DNA of 64,000 nt from Phormidium ambiguum IAM M-71 (GTDB taxonomy: Bacteria > Cyanobacteriota > Cyanobacteriia > Cyanobacteriales > Aerosakkonemataceae), in assembly GCF_001904725.1 (NCBI RefSeq), contig NZ_MRCE01000036.1, positions 1 to 64,000 of the forward strand. The letters are read 5' to 3'. Position 1 is the first letter of the stretch, and each line of letters begins with the position of its first letter. Below the pieces are notes generated by a model. It was not told where the DNA came from. It did no database searches and worked only from the letters and a program-made list of their open reading frames with translations. A program made the translations under genes and the position numbers. This document shows, one piece after another, positions 36,392-45,737 of this stretch.

Positions 36392-36538
36392 GGTGTTGAT
36401 TACCGAAATTTTGGGAGTGTTTACCGAAATGGAGATTTTTATTTAATCATCTAGAATTATTTAGTGTAACTCCTAATTTTAATAATCTCAATCGTTGGTT
36501 TTGAGGCAAAATGGAGTCGTCAACTAATCACGGTTTTG

Positions 36539-37882
36539 ATGCTAATGACAGAACCACATAATCCTGATTTACCTTCAGATGATTCTCCCCAGTTGAATCA
36601 AACTACAGATAATCTTACAAAAGAGTCAGTGAAAGAATCTTGGCAAAGTCGCATTGCTGAGGTTTGGAACAACACTAGCACTAACTTAAATGAATTTAAA
36701 AAGTTATTATCTGTTGAACAAGGGGCACAAAAAATTGTCGAATTGTTTAGTGTTAGCGAGTCTCAAGTAGCAGAAATTTTAGCAACTGTTCAAGCGGAAT
36801 TACCTACAACTGAAGCGTTGTTAATTGGGAAACCACAAGCGGGAAAAAGTTCGATCGTGCGTGGACTAACAGGTGTTTCTGCGGAAATTGTTGGTCAAGG
36901 TTTTCGCCCTCACACTCAAAACACGCAACGTTATGTTTATCCTTCTAATGATTTACCTTTACTGATTTTTACTGATACGGTAGGTTTGGGAGATGTTAAT
37001 CAAAATACCCAAGCAATTATTGATGAATTAGTTGGAGATTTACAAAAAACAAATCGGGCGAAAATATTAATTCTTACAGTTAAAACTAATGATTTTGCAA
37101 CTGATACTTTACGAGAAATAGCGGAAGGATTGCGGAAAAAATATCCCGATATTCCCTGTCTGTTAGCGGTAACTTGTTTGCATGAAGTTTATCCTCAAGG
37201 TACAGACAATCATCCAAGTTATCCTCCTGATTTTGAGGAAGTTAATCGCACGTTTACGGCTTTAAAAAATGCTTTTTCGGGATTGTACGATCGCGCAATC
37301 CAAATCGACTTTACCCTCGAAGAAGATGGTTACACTCCCGTATTTTACGGTTTAGAAGCGTTAAGAGATGCCTTAGCAGATTTACTCCCAGAAGCAGAAG
37401 CTAACGCGATTTATCAATTATTAGATCGAGAAGAAACAGGCAGAAAACTGGGTAATATTTACCGAGATGTGGGGCGGCGTTATATTTTGGCTTTCTCCAT
37501 TATGGCTGCTACTTTAGCCGCCGTACCTTTGCCTTTTGCTACCATGCCTGTATTAACTGCTTTGCAAGTTTCCATGATAAGTTTGTTAGGAAATTTGTAT
37601 GGACAAACTATCACGCCATCGCAAGCAGGTGGGATAGTAAGCGCGATCGCAGGTGGATTTTTAGCCCAAGCGATCGGAAGAGAATTAGTGAAATTTATTC
37701 CCCTTTTTGGTAGCGTCATTGCTGCATCTTGGGCAGCTGCTTATACTTGGGCTTTAGGTGAAGCTGCTTGTGTTTATTTTGGGGATTTAATCGGTGGGAA
37801 AAAACCCGATCCTCAAAAAATTCAAAATGTTATGAAAGAGTCTTTTAAGGCAGCAAAAGAACGATTTAAAGGGATTAATTGA
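36539..37882 (+). CDS. GTPase with C-terminal membrane-associated (DUF697-like) domain
   Basis: 447 residues from the ATG at 36539; another ATG at 36545 is equally possible. A GTPase domain spans about 95-290: P-loop GKPQAGKSS and G3 FTDTVGLGD are clear, while the nucleotide-specifying motif is atypical. The C-terminal third has long hydrophobic segments (about 320-415) and a short basic tail. It is related in design to YcjF/Era-like GTPases of the DUF697 group. Role unknown. A second protein of this type is at 52448-54367. Confidence 0.82.
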   Translation: MLMTEPHNPDLPSDDSPQLNQTTDNLTKESVKESWQSRIAEVWNNTSTNLNEFKKLLSVEQGAQKIVELFSVSESQVAEILATVQAELPTTEALLIGKPQAGKSSIVRGLTGVSAEIVGQGFRPHTQNTQRYVYPSNDLPLLIFTDTVGLGDVNQNTQAIIDELVGDLQKTNRAKILILTVKTNDFATDTLREIAEGLRKKYPDIPCLLAVTCLHEVYPQGTDNHPSYPPDFEEVNRTFTALKNAFSGLYDRAIQIDFTLEEDGYTPVFYGLEALRDALADLLPEAEANAIYQLLDREETGRKLGNIYRDVGRRYILAFSIMAATLAAVPLPFATMPVLTALQVSMISLLGNLYGQTITPSQAGGIVSAIAGGFLAQAIGRELVKFIPLFGSVIAASWAAAYTWALGEAACVYFGDLIGGKKPDPQKIQNVMKESFKAAKERFKGIN

Positions 37883-37884
37883 AG

Positions 37885-37917
37885 AAAGGCAGAAGGCAGA
37901 AGGCAGAAGGCAGAAGG
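37885..37917. repeat. Heptameric short tandem repeat (AAGGCAG)n
   Basis: About 4.5 units of the 7-bp repeat AAGGCAG directly after the GTPase stop. Heptamer arrays of this sort are a known hallmark of cyanobacterial genomes. Confidence 0.8.
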
Positions 37918-37935
37918 GAAATTTGGAACGCCCTT

Positions 37936-37965
37936 TGTAGAGACGTTATATATAACGTCTCTACA
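37936..37965. repeat. TGTAGAGACGTTATA palindrome
   Basis: A perfect 30-bp palindrome between the convergent GTPase and rubrerythrin genes. A related element is at 15089-15120. It may serve as a two-way terminator. Confidence 0.65.
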
Positions 37966-37982
37966 TATCTTATTATGATTAT

Positions 37983-38696
37983 CTAAGCAGCAACTACTTC
38001 TTGAAACACTACAAACATACTCTTTTTCGCGCCACAAATTGGACAATACCAATCTTCTGGAATCTCAGCAAAAGGTGTTCCGGGAGCAATCCCTGAATCA
38101 GGATCGCCTGCTTCAGGATCGTAAATCATGGAACATTGGCGACAAATCCATTTTTGCATAGCCGGATCTTCGCTTGCAGATCTGGGGAAAGCAGCTTTAC
38201 CATCCAAAGCACCCAACGCTTCGGTGTATTGTTGGGCGTGGTGTTGCTCAATGTGCGTTAACAAACCAAAATTTTTGGCTGCTGTGCGGAACATGGTAGC
38301 GTGTTCTTTGGATTCTTCTGTCTGTGCGGTGAACTCGGCAACTGCATCACTATCTTTATCGGCATTTGCTTCTGCCGCAAAGCCGGGATACATGGTAGTG
38401 TATTCGTAAGTTTCTCCTTCGATCGCCAGTTCCAAACAACGAGCAGCGATCGCTTTTTTTTGCTCCTCACTCAGTGTAGCCGGATCGTCCACAACTAACT
38501 CAGGATGTAACAAGCGAAAATGTGCAAAAGCGTGTTCTGTCTCTTGATTCGCTGTTTCTTTGAATAATTTTGAAAGTTCACTCATCCCCAGTTTTCGAGT
38601 CACTTCCGCAAAGAACAAATACTTGCGATTCGCCATTGACTCGCCACCAAAAGCAGCTTCTAAATTTTTAGCAGTGTTCGATTGTGAAAGATCCAT
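37983..38696 (-). CDS. Rubrerythrin
   Basis: 237 residues. The N-terminal di-iron four-helix domain has [17 protein letters not shown] and [11 protein letters not shown], with a later [10 protein letters not shown] iron-ligand helix. The C-terminal rubredoxin domain has two Cys pairs, CRQC and CPIC (residues about 190-225). It would reduce hydrogen peroxide in the cytoplasm using rubredoxin-type electron input, protecting against oxidative stress. Length is slightly over the usual 190-195 because of a longer linker and helical domain. Confidence 0.95.
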   Translation of the reverse strand: MDLSQSNTAKNLEAAFGGESMANRKYLFFAEVTRKLGMSELSKLFKETANQETEHAFAHFRLLHPELVVDDPATLSEEQKKAIAARCLELAIEGETYEYTTMYPGFAAEANADKDSDAVAEFTAQTEESKEHATMFRTAAKNFGLLTHIEQHHAQQYTEALGALDGKAAFPRSASEDPAMQKWICRQCSMIYDPEAGDPDSGIAPGTPFAEIPEDWYCPICGAKKSMFVVFQEVVAA

Positions 38697-38781
38697 TCGT
38701 GTCTCCTCAAATTCCCTAAGATCGATCGCTCAATTAACTATCTTGCCATTATGGTTGCTTAGAAATGTAGCAAATCTCTCA

Positions 38782-40683
38782 CTAGTGGATTGGTATTTCA
38801 ATAAAAAACTCTGTGCCCTTTCCAGGCTGAGATACACAATATATCTTCCCATGATGGCGCTCAGTTACAATCTGATAGCTGATGGACATTCCCATCCCGG
38901 TTCCTTTGCCAATAGGTTTTGTGGTAAAGAATGGATCGAAGATCCGTTGCTGTACCTCTGGAGACATCCCCAGTCCATTATCTGCGATCGCAATTTGCAC
39001 CGAATCCTTATTTATAGTATGAGTAGTAATCCGAATTGTACTGAGGGTTTCATTGAGTGAAGAATCTCTAATAATGCGTTGTTCTTCTAAAGCATCCAAA
39101 GCATTACTCAAGATATTCATGAAAACTTGATTGAGTTGACTAGCGTAGCAATTTACTAATGGTAATTCGCCATATTCTTTAATAATTTGAACAGCACTAA
39201 GATGAGGTGTTGCCTTGAGGCGGTGTTGCAAAATCAACAAGGTATTATCAATACCTTCATGTAGATCGACTGGCTTAACTTCCGATTCATCTAAACGAGA
39301 AAAATTGCGAAGCGAGAGAACAATTTGTTTAATTCTGTCAGTACCAAACCGCATAGAAGTTAGCATTTTTGGTAAATCTTCTAAAATAAATTCAATATCT
39401 AAATCTGTAGCGTATTCATCAATTTCGGCAGCAGGTTGAGGATAATATTTTTGATATAGATTGAGCAAGGAAAGTAATCCTTCTATATATTCAGTGAGAT
39501 GAGTAATATTGCCATGAATAAAGTTAACTGGATTATTAATTTCATGGGCAACTCCCGCAACTAATCCCCCCAGAGACGACATTTTTTCATTTTGAATCAT
39601 GCGAAGTTGAGATTGTTTAAGTTGCTCCATTGTTTTGGCAAGTTCAGCAGTTCGTTTTTCCACTCGCTGTTCTAATAGTTCGTTCGATTTCTTCAATTGT
39701 CTTTGCTCAAAAGCCTGAACTCGCCAAAGAATCGCCAACATTGTAACAGCCATTGCAGCAATTACTAGAGCAATGATATCCAGCGATCTCAATTGAGATT
39801 CAATATTTTCTCTAGGAATAACTAGTCCTACCGACCAATCGACTTCTCGTAAAGGCAAATAAGCAACATACTGAAGCTCTTTCCCGATCTCTAATAATTC
39901 CATGCCCTCCTGCTTTTTTTGCATTCGCTCCTGCACGGTAACTAGCTTTTGAATTCCTAATTGTTGCGCTTGCCAAGGAGCGGAATTTTTAGTGAACTTG
40001 TAGTTAGGATGAGACATAAGCCGTCCTTGCGAATCAATCACAAAAGCATAGCTACCTTGACCATATTGCAAGTTACTAACTACCTGGTTAATGCGTTCTA
40101 ATCGAACTTGACTGTAGATCGTACCAATTGGTTTACTATCGATGTCAAAATTGCGTCGAATTGGAGAAATAATAGCAATTGTGGGAGTTTGATTAATTCG
40201 ACTGAGAGCCGGATCGCTCACATTAGTTAGCCCAGTCATTGCCTTTTGAAAAAAGGGACGATCGGCAATACTAGTAGGCGTTGCTCCGATCGCATTACGC
40301 CAGCCATCAGGTCTGGCGATCGCAAAACCATAAACATCACTAAACCGTAAAACCTCTGATTTCAAATAAGGCTCTGTACTCGCCCAATCCATTGATTTAA
40401 CTAAAGTTGTATTAGCCAGAGTTTGCACATGAATTTTTTGAGCAGAAAGCCAATGATCCAAGCTTTCTTGCCCCTGCTGGACTTCCAAGAAAGCATTTTT
40501 CTTTAAAGTATCCAGCATTGCATTCCTAACAAGTTGGTAGCTATAGTAAGCTCCACAACTTGCTAATAAAGTGATTGTGGCAATCAACAAACGCATCAAT
40601 AAACTGCGTTTATAAGATACTACTTTTTCTTCGGCAAAACATGACATAAGTAATAAGCTGGAAAACATAAGAAAATAAATCAC
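38782..40683 (-). CDS. Membrane sensor histidine kinase (Cache sensor)
   Basis: 633 residues from a GTG at 40683; the ATG at 40668 is the alternative. TM1 is about 29-50, the extracytoplasmic dCache-like sensor 55-298 and TM2 302-320. A coiled coil leads into the HisKA domain with phospho-acceptor H380 ([12 protein letters not shown]), and the ATPase domain has [22 protein letters not shown] and [11 protein letters not shown]. This HisKA subtype is common in cyanobacteria. The cognate response regulator is not adjacent. It lies five bases after the solute-binding protein gene, which probably delivers or senses the ligand. Confidence 0.93.
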   Translation of the reverse strand: MIYFLMFSSLLLMSCFAEEKVVSYKRSLLMRLLIATITLLASCGAYYSYQLVRNAMLDTLKKNAFLEVQQGQESLDHWLSAQKIHVQTLANTTLVKSMDWASTEPYLKSEVLRFSDVYGFAIARPDGWRNAIGATPTSIADRPFFQKAMTGLTNVSDPALSRINQTPTIAIISPIRRNFDIDSKPIGTIYSQVRLERINQVVSNLQYGQGSYAFVIDSQGRLMSHPNYKFTKNSAPWQAQQLGIQKLVTVQERMQKKQEGMELLEIGKELQYVAYLPLREVDWSVGLVIPRENIESQLRSLDIIALVIAAMAVTMLAILWRVQAFEQRQLKKSNELLEQRVEKRTAELAKTMEQLKQSQLRMIQNEKMSSLGGLVAGVAHEINNPVNFIHGNITHLTEYIEGLLSLLNLYQKYYPQPAAEIDEYATDLDIEFILEDLPKMLTSMRFGTDRIKQIVLSLRNFSRLDESEVKPVDLHEGIDNTLLILQHRLKATPHLSAVQIIKEYGELPLVNCYASQLNQVFMNILSNALDALEEQRIIRDSSLNETLSTIRITTHTINKDSVQIAIADNGLGMSPEVQQRIFDPFFTTKPIGKGTGMGMSISYQIVTERHHGKIYCVSQPGKGTEFFIEIPIH

Positions 40684-40688
40684 TCACG

Positions 40689-41582
40689 TTAAGAGTTTAA
40701 ATTCTGAATCGGACGATCGCCAGGGAGGAGAGGTTGTTGGGGTAAATTATCAAATGTCATCTTGAACCAATATTCCTGGAGTTTTTCCAGTTCACCTTGC
40801 TCTCTCTGTCTTAGTAAAAACTGATTTAAAACATCTAATAATTCCTGATTACCTCGCTTGACTGCCCAAGCTGCATAAGACTTACGACTTACTCTTTTGC
40901 CTAATTCAAAAATGGCAGGTTTCTCATCCACCAAAACCGAAAGGGACACAATGTTATTTAAGACAACATCTATTGTTTTATCGATTAAGTCTTGATAAGC
41001 TTCAGCATAGCTTCGGTACTGCTTAACTGCACCCAATGTACCCCCTTGTTTTTTCAATTCTGCTACTAAATCGGGAATGGCAGCCAGAGAAATTCCTCCC
41101 TGTTTTACTCCCAACGTCTTACCAGAAAGAGATTGAATTTTCTGAATCGAGGTGTCATCTTTGCGTTTCAGGTAGGCAATAGTTGATTCTGCGATCGGAG
41201 TAGTAAAGCTGACTAACTTAGCCCTTTCATCAGTGATTCCAGCAGCAGTCAAAGCAACATCGTATTTCTCTGCTAATATACCTGGTAAAATTTTCTGCCA
41301 AGGAACAATTTCCTGGCGAATCTCAAAGGGAACTTCTTGCCTTAACCGAGTCAGTAATACATTATCGAAGCCTGTAGGTTTGCCATTCAACAAAAACTCA
41401 AAAGGAGGGTAATCCTCTTCTGTCGCTACCAGTAAGTATCCCCGCTTTTTGATTTGCTTTAATAAAGTGTTGCTAATCTTTAGAGTGGAAGTGCTGGCAC
41501 TGTTTTGAATACACCCCTGAATGCTTGCTGTGAGAAGAAAACTAGTTCCAGCTTGTAGGATAAAACGTCTACGAATACTCAT
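40689..41582 (-). CDS. Amino-acid-type periplasmic solute-binding lipoprotein (SBP_bac_3)
   Basis: 297 residues from the ATG at 41582, chosen for an AGG site and because it gives a proper signal peptide (MSIRRRFILQAGTSFLLTAS) with a cysteine in IQGC, a likely lipobox. The mature part matches family 3 binding proteins (LLVATEEDYPPFEFLLNGKPTGFDNVL, YDVALTAAGITDERAKLVSFT, SLSGKTLGVKQGG). No ABC permease or ATPase is nearby. Coupled five bases ahead of a Cache histidine kinase, it probably serves sensing rather than import, though this is inferred from context. Confidence 0.88.
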   Translation of the reverse strand: MSIRRRFILQAGTSFLLTASIQGCIQNSASTSTLKISNTLLKQIKKRGYLLVATEEDYPPFEFLLNGKPTGFDNVLLTRLRQEVPFEIRQEIVPWQKILPGILAEKYDVALTAAGITDERAKLVSFTTPIAESTIAYLKRKDDTSIQKIQSLSGKTLGVKQGGISLAAIPDLVAELKKQGGTLGAVKQYRSYAEAYQDLIDKTIDVVLNNIVSLSVLVDEKPAIFELGKRVSRKSYAAWAVKRGNQELLDVLNQFLLRQREQGELEKLQEYWFKMTFDNLPQQPLLPGDRPIQNLNS

Positions 41583-41610
41583 GATTGAATTTACCTGGAT
41601 TTGGTACACA

Positions 41611-41641
41611 GATCCCCGACTTCTTAAAGAAGTCGGGGATC
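41611..41641. repeat. GATCCCCGACTTCTT palindrome (dispersed repeat, copy 2)
   Basis: Same 31-bp palindrome as at 36004-36034 with one change at the centre (TTAAAG). Here it is upstream of the binding-protein gene, not at a gene end, so it is a dispersed repeat rather than a dedicated terminator. Confidence 0.75.
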
Positions 41642-41824
41642 TCGCTGGCAGTCTTAGATTATGAAAGATTCATAAATGTCTCCTCAGAACCATTAGGATC
41701 GATCGCCTAACTAAGTATTTATTAGGATGCTTTACTGATTAGATTTTTAGTAAAAATCACTAATTTCAATACAAGAACACACTTGCGTTATAGCATATAT
41801 CCAAGTAGGAAAAAAATGTGAGAA

Positions 41825-43309
41825 TTACGGAAACAATTTTGCTACACTAGGCTTAGTTACTTTCCCCATCGCGTTGCGAGGTAATTCTTCCACAAAAATT
41901 ATTTTGCTAGGAACTTTGTAAATAGCTAATCGTTCTTTTGCCCAACTTCTAAGAGTTTCCAAACTTAAATCGTTCCCTAATTTTAATACCAAAGCTGCAC
42001 AAACTCTCTCACCCCATTCGGCATCTTCCACTCCCACAACTGCACAATCTAAAATACCTGAATGAGTGCGTAAAACTTCCTCAATTTCCAAAGCCGAAAC
42101 TTTATAACCGCCAGTTTTAATAATATCAACACTAATTCGACCTAAAATGCGATAATTCTCATTTTCAACAACTGCCAAATCGCCCGTACAAAACCAACCA
42201 TCACGAAATGCTTTAATAGTAGCTTCTGGTTTTTGCCAATATTCCAGAAACACAGTTGCCCCTTTAACTTGAATTTCTCCCGGAGTTCCCGAAGTTACTG
42301 CTTCCCCGTTTTCATCTACTAATCTAACTTCTACTTGCGGCAAAGGTTTTCCCACATATCCCGCCAATCTTTCACCTTTTAAAGGATTAGATAAAGCCAT
42401 GCCAATTTCGGTCATTCCGTAACGTTCCAAGAGAAAATGACCGCTAATATTTTGCCATTTTTCTAATACTTGAACGGGTAAAGCTGCCGATCCTGAAACC
42501 ATTAATCGCATTTTAGCGCAACCAGCGGAGATTCTTTTTTGTCGATCGCCATCTGCCTTTTCCCAAGCGGCAATTAACTTAACATAAATTGTCGGTACAG
42601 CCATAAATAAAGTTAAGTCACCTTCACTGATGCGATCGCAAACAACCTCCGCATCAAACTTAGGTAGAATATGACATTCTGCACCACTCCACAAAGCACA
42701 AGTGAGCACGTTAATAATGCCATGAATGTGATGTAAAGGTAAGACGTGCAAAATGCGATCGTCCTCTGTCCATCCCCAAGCCGAAACTAAACTTGTTACT
42801 TGCGCTTCAATATTTTTATGTGTAGTAACAACGCCTTTGGGTTTTCCAGTTGTCCCGCTAGTATAAAGGATTAATGCTCGTCTGGTAAGCTCAATTTTTG
42901 GCAGCAAACTAACTTGTTCTGGCAAAGTTTCCGAAGTTAAAATAAATCTGATATTTCTCTCTTCAGCTATGGGACGTAATAGATTTTCAAAACTCGGATG
43001 TGCAATAATAATTGATGCACCTGAATCGGAAATCACATAATCTAACTCAGGTTTGGGGTGAGAAACACATAAAGGTACAGCGATTCCACCCGCACGCCAA
43101 ATCCCCCATTGTGTAGCGACATATTGAAATCCCGAAGGTATGAGAAAAGCAACTCGCTGTTCTTGTAAATCTGCAATATTATCTAAAAGTTTAGTCGCAA
43201 TTTTAGCCGAATTTTCCAGCAAATCCTGATAAGTAAAAGTTCCTTCAGTGGCGACAATTGCGGTTTTGGTTGGGTTTTGGTTTGCGCGATCGATCGGTGG
43301 AAGATTCAC
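41825..43309 (-). CDS. Acyl-CoA synthetase, malonyl-CoA synthetase (MatB/ACSF3)-like
   Basis: 494 residues of the ANL superfamily. AMP-binding motif LILYTSGTTGKPKGVVTTHKN (about 147), YGMTE, the hinge region with WFCTGDL and GRISVDIIKTGGYKVSALEIEE, and the catalytic lysine near the C-terminus (PRNAMGKVTK). The SVDIIKTGGYK signature is shared with malonyl- and methylmalonyl-CoA synthetases. It would activate a short dicarboxylic or fatty acid with ATP and CoA; the true substrate is not decided by sequence. It has no pathway neighbours. Confidence 0.87.
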   Translation of the reverse strand: MNLPPIDRANQNPTKTAIVATEGTFTYQDLLENSAKIATKLLDNIADLQEQRVAFLIPSGFQYVATQWGIWRAGGIAVPLCVSHPKPELDYVISDSGASIIIAHPSFENLLRPIAEERNIRFILTSETLPEQVSLLPKIELTRRALILYTSGTTGKPKGVVTTHKNIEAQVTSLVSAWGWTEDDRILHVLPLHHIHGIINVLTCALWSGAECHILPKFDAEVVCDRISEGDLTLFMAVPTIYVKLIAAWEKADGDRQKRISAGCAKMRLMVSGSAALPVQVLEKWQNISGHFLLERYGMTEIGMALSNPLKGERLAGYVGKPLPQVEVRLVDENGEAVTSGTPGEIQVKGATVFLEYWQKPEATIKAFRDGWFCTGDLAVVENENYRILGRISVDIIKTGGYKVSALEIEEVLRTHSGILDCAVVGVEDAEWGERVCAALVLKLGNDLSLETLRSWAKERLAIYKVPSKIIFVEELPRNAMGKVTKPSVAKLFP

Positions 43310-43412
43310 GTTAGTTAATCAGTTTATTTTAGTAATATAAAGAATAGCATTGTTCATGCGAAATATTCCGTTTAACATAAGGAATGATTCTCCCTTAAAT
43401 GATTTCTTCTAT

Positions 43413-43976
43413 TCACCTTATCAAACGCTCAAACTCAAGGCCATTTGGGTATTTAATCTTCAGCATCCGATCTGGATGATCGTGAATTTTACTTTTTTTC
43501 TCAAAGCGTGTTTGTGTTTTGGAAATGCTGATGTGTCCGATACTGACAAATAGATATTGATAATCATCAAGGAAGTTATGTTTAGGCCAGAATGCTTTGC
43601 CAATTTCTTTGCAATAGGCAACAAAACACTGCGCTCCTTTAAGTTGCTGGATAATGTTTTTTTCCAAGTCTTTCTGTTTCTTCATCTCAATGCAAAGGAT
43701 AATTTTTTCTGTGTCAGCATTCGTAATGATGACGAAATCTGCTCGCTTGCATTCACCTTTTTCGCCATTAAAAACTTGTCTTGGCACTACGAAAGAATCT
43801 ACATTAATAATAATAACTTCATCCTCTTTGGGCATTCCATCAATAATTACAGAGTAATTATACTGAGGTTCTGTGAGTGTGACTGAATATTTTAAACGCT
43901 TTCCTTCTTGTCGCTCTTTTAGTGGTACCATAGCATCTTTTTTGATCATCTCTTTGAGGATAGCAATATCAGACAT
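43413..43976 (-). CDS. PD-(D/E)xK nuclease-like protein coupled to an ATPase
   Basis: 187 residues. The core reads R-A-D80-F-V-I, then a strand ending C-I-E97-M-K99-K, then a helix with IIQQLKGA. This D-x(n)-E-x-K pattern followed by a glutamine helix is the hallmark of restriction-endonuclease-like folds. I recognise no named family. The start overlaps the ATPase stop by one base, so the two are translated together. By analogy with other ATPase/nuclease pairs, a role in defence against phage or plasmids is likely but unproven. D80, E97 and K99 are my predicted catalytic residues. Confidence 0.68.
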   Translation of the reverse strand: MSDIAILKEMIKKDAMVPLKERQEGKRLKYSVTLTEPQYNYSVIIDGMPKEDEVIIINVDSFVVPRQVFNGEKGECKRADFVIITNADTEKIILCIEMKKQKDLEKNIIQQLKGAQCFVAYCKEIGKAFWPKHNFLDDYQYLFVSIGHISISKTQTRFEKKSKIHDHPDRMLKIKYPNGLEFERLIR

Positions 43977-45361
43977 TACTCCTTACCCCAGACGATCGCT
44001 TCTTGAATCCGGTTCATTGTTTCAATGGTTGAATCAAAACTGCGGGCTTCAATACCCAATTCTGGGTCAATGTTTGCTGGTGTGAGGGTTTGGCATTTGG
44101 TTTTTCTATTTTTTCCTTCAAGCGTTATTAATACTTCTTCGGCTATATAGACTTTTATTTTATTAGCAGATATTAATTCTCCTGCCCGGTAATTTTCCTC
44201 TTGAGCAATTCGTTTAAGATGAGGTTTATCATGATTGAGCATAATTAATGTATTTAATTCTTTAATAATATAATCACTGTGGGTAGTAATAAAAACTTTA
44301 ATACCAAGGTTGATCAATCTAGCGAAAATTTTGGCAACGCGACGTTGATTTTCTGGGTGTAGATTCAATTCAGGTTCATCTATCATCAATAAATCACCAA
44401 GTTGCGCCTCATGTTTGAGATAAAAACCGATGTCTAGTAAAGAACGCACAGCACTAGAACTTTGATCCATAGAAAGCTTGACCCGTTTACCCTTCGGGAC
44501 ATAATAAAGCTCATCGTTGCGAGTGACAGTATACTCACCACCAATGATATCGGCAAAATCTGCCAATACATCAGGATGATTCTCAGCAATGAAACTACTT
44601 TTTTTGAAAATTGTCTCCAGTTCCCGTGTAAAATCCACATTCGTCTTTATCGGCAAGGCATAATCTTGATAGACCTTGAACAAAAGCTCCATCGGATTGA
44701 TATTGTTATTAGCTTGACCCATTTCTTCAATCAAACGATTGCGGGCAAAATTTAATTCTTTGCGAAAAATAGCAGCCCCAGTTCGTTCTGCACTGGCGAT
44801 AAAAGGGCGAGGGATAACTTCAGAAAAAATTATGAGTTTTAGTGCATCAGCAATGGTGCGATTAAGTATTTCTCTAGGGATTTTTGCTTTATCTTTTTCA
44901 ACTAACAGAGTAACAACTAATTCTCGACTTTCTTCACTTTTTGTCATCGTGAATATCTCAACATTAGCCGAACCTATAGTTAGCTCAAAACGGCGATTTA
45001 AGCTAATATTTTGAATATCCAAATTTACTTGGAATTCGGTTTTTTTAAATAGTTCCTTTGGAGCCGCAAAAATATTTGGTAATTCCTGGGTATATGCCTG
45101 ACAAGCTTTAGCAACAATCTGTTCGGATTGTTTGACATATTCTTGTATATCAATCCGAATTACTCCATCAGCAAGGAGTTGCTCAATCTTGTCATCTTTA
45201 ATTTCGATCGCAAACATCTGTCGCCAACTATCTAAAAAGCCAAACAGAGCGTAAGTCGCGTAAGTCTTACCAGTATTATTGCAGCCACAAATGATCGTCA
45301 AGTCACCAAGGGTAAATTCGGCCTGCTTTAAAGCACCAAGATTTTTAACTTTTATTTTCAT
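43976..45361 (-). CDS. AAA_15/OLD-like SMC-type ATPase
   Basis: 461 residues. It begins MKIKVKNLGALKQAEFTLGD with P-loop GCNNTGKT (about 26-33), a long helical insertion, then LLMIDEPELNLHPENQ (Walker B plus D-loop, about 326) and FITTHSDYIIKEL, as in OLD, RecF and the ATPases of several phage-defence systems. It lacks a C-terminal TOPRIM domain; the partner nuclease-like protein is a separate gene overlapping by one base. No signal peptide. It is probably the sensor or motor of a two-component defence unit. Confidence 0.85.
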   Translation of the reverse strand: MKIKVKNLGALKQAEFTLGDLTIICGCNNTGKTYATYALFGFLDSWRQMFAIEIKDDKIEQLLADGVIRIDIQEYVKQSEQIVAKACQAYTQELPNIFAAPKELFKKTEFQVNLDIQNISLNRRFELTIGSANVEIFTMTKSEESRELVVTLLVEKDKAKIPREILNRTIADALKLIIFSEVIPRPFIASAERTGAAIFRKELNFARNRLIEEMGQANNNINPMELLFKVYQDYALPIKTNVDFTRELETIFKKSSFIAENHPDVLADFADIIGGEYTVTRNDELYYVPKGKRVKLSMDQSSSAVRSLLDIGFYLKHEAQLGDLLMIDEPELNLHPENQRRVAKIFARLINLGIKVFITTHSDYIIKELNTLIMLNHDKPHLKRIAQEENYRAGELISANKIKVYIAEEVLITLEGKNRKTKCQTLTPANIDPELGIEARSFDSTIETMNRIQEAIVWGKE

Positions 45362-45434
45362 TCTGTTTTTCTAGGTAACTCAAGTTGCTAGTTATGAGTT
45401 TATCCGTTTTCGATATTCCTAAATCACTTTTTAA

Positions 45435-45686
45435 TTATCTACTATATCTAAATTCTCGTAAGTTTTTCAAATCAAGTTCAAAATCTTCAACATCGTAGGA
45501 GTGAAGAGGAATATTGTGCTGTTTTAAAAGTTGACGAAAAGAATTTGGGTGCATATCTGCTAGTTGACTAGCATAACCCAATGTTAAGCGACCTGTTTGG
45601 AACATATACAGCGCAATTTCTTGGCGAAAGTCGCTTGGAGTAAGTGCAGATGCCTGTAGTATTTCGTCTGAAATAATCACACTCAT
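45435..45686 (-). CDS. UPF0175 family small protein
   Basis: 83 residues. It shows the UPF0175 pattern: ALTPSDFRQEIALYMFQTGRLTLGYASQLADMHPNSFRQLLKQHNIPLHSY, with a helix-turn-helix-like centre. Members are usually antitoxin-like regulators encoded ahead of a PIN toxin gene. Here no such toxin follows; the next gene, 74 bp downstream on the same strand, is the AAA_15-like ATPase. It may regulate the ATPase/nuclease pair or be a leftover of a toxin-antitoxin locus. Confidence 0.82.
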   Translation of the reverse strand: MSVIISDEILQASALTPSDFRQEIALYMFQTGRLTLGYASQLADMHPNSFRQLLKQHNIPLHSYDVEDFELDLKNLREFRYSR

Positions 45687-45737
45687 AGCAAAATTACCTC
45701 ACTGTTTCAGAATTGTTTTCCTTCTTGTGCAAACCTC

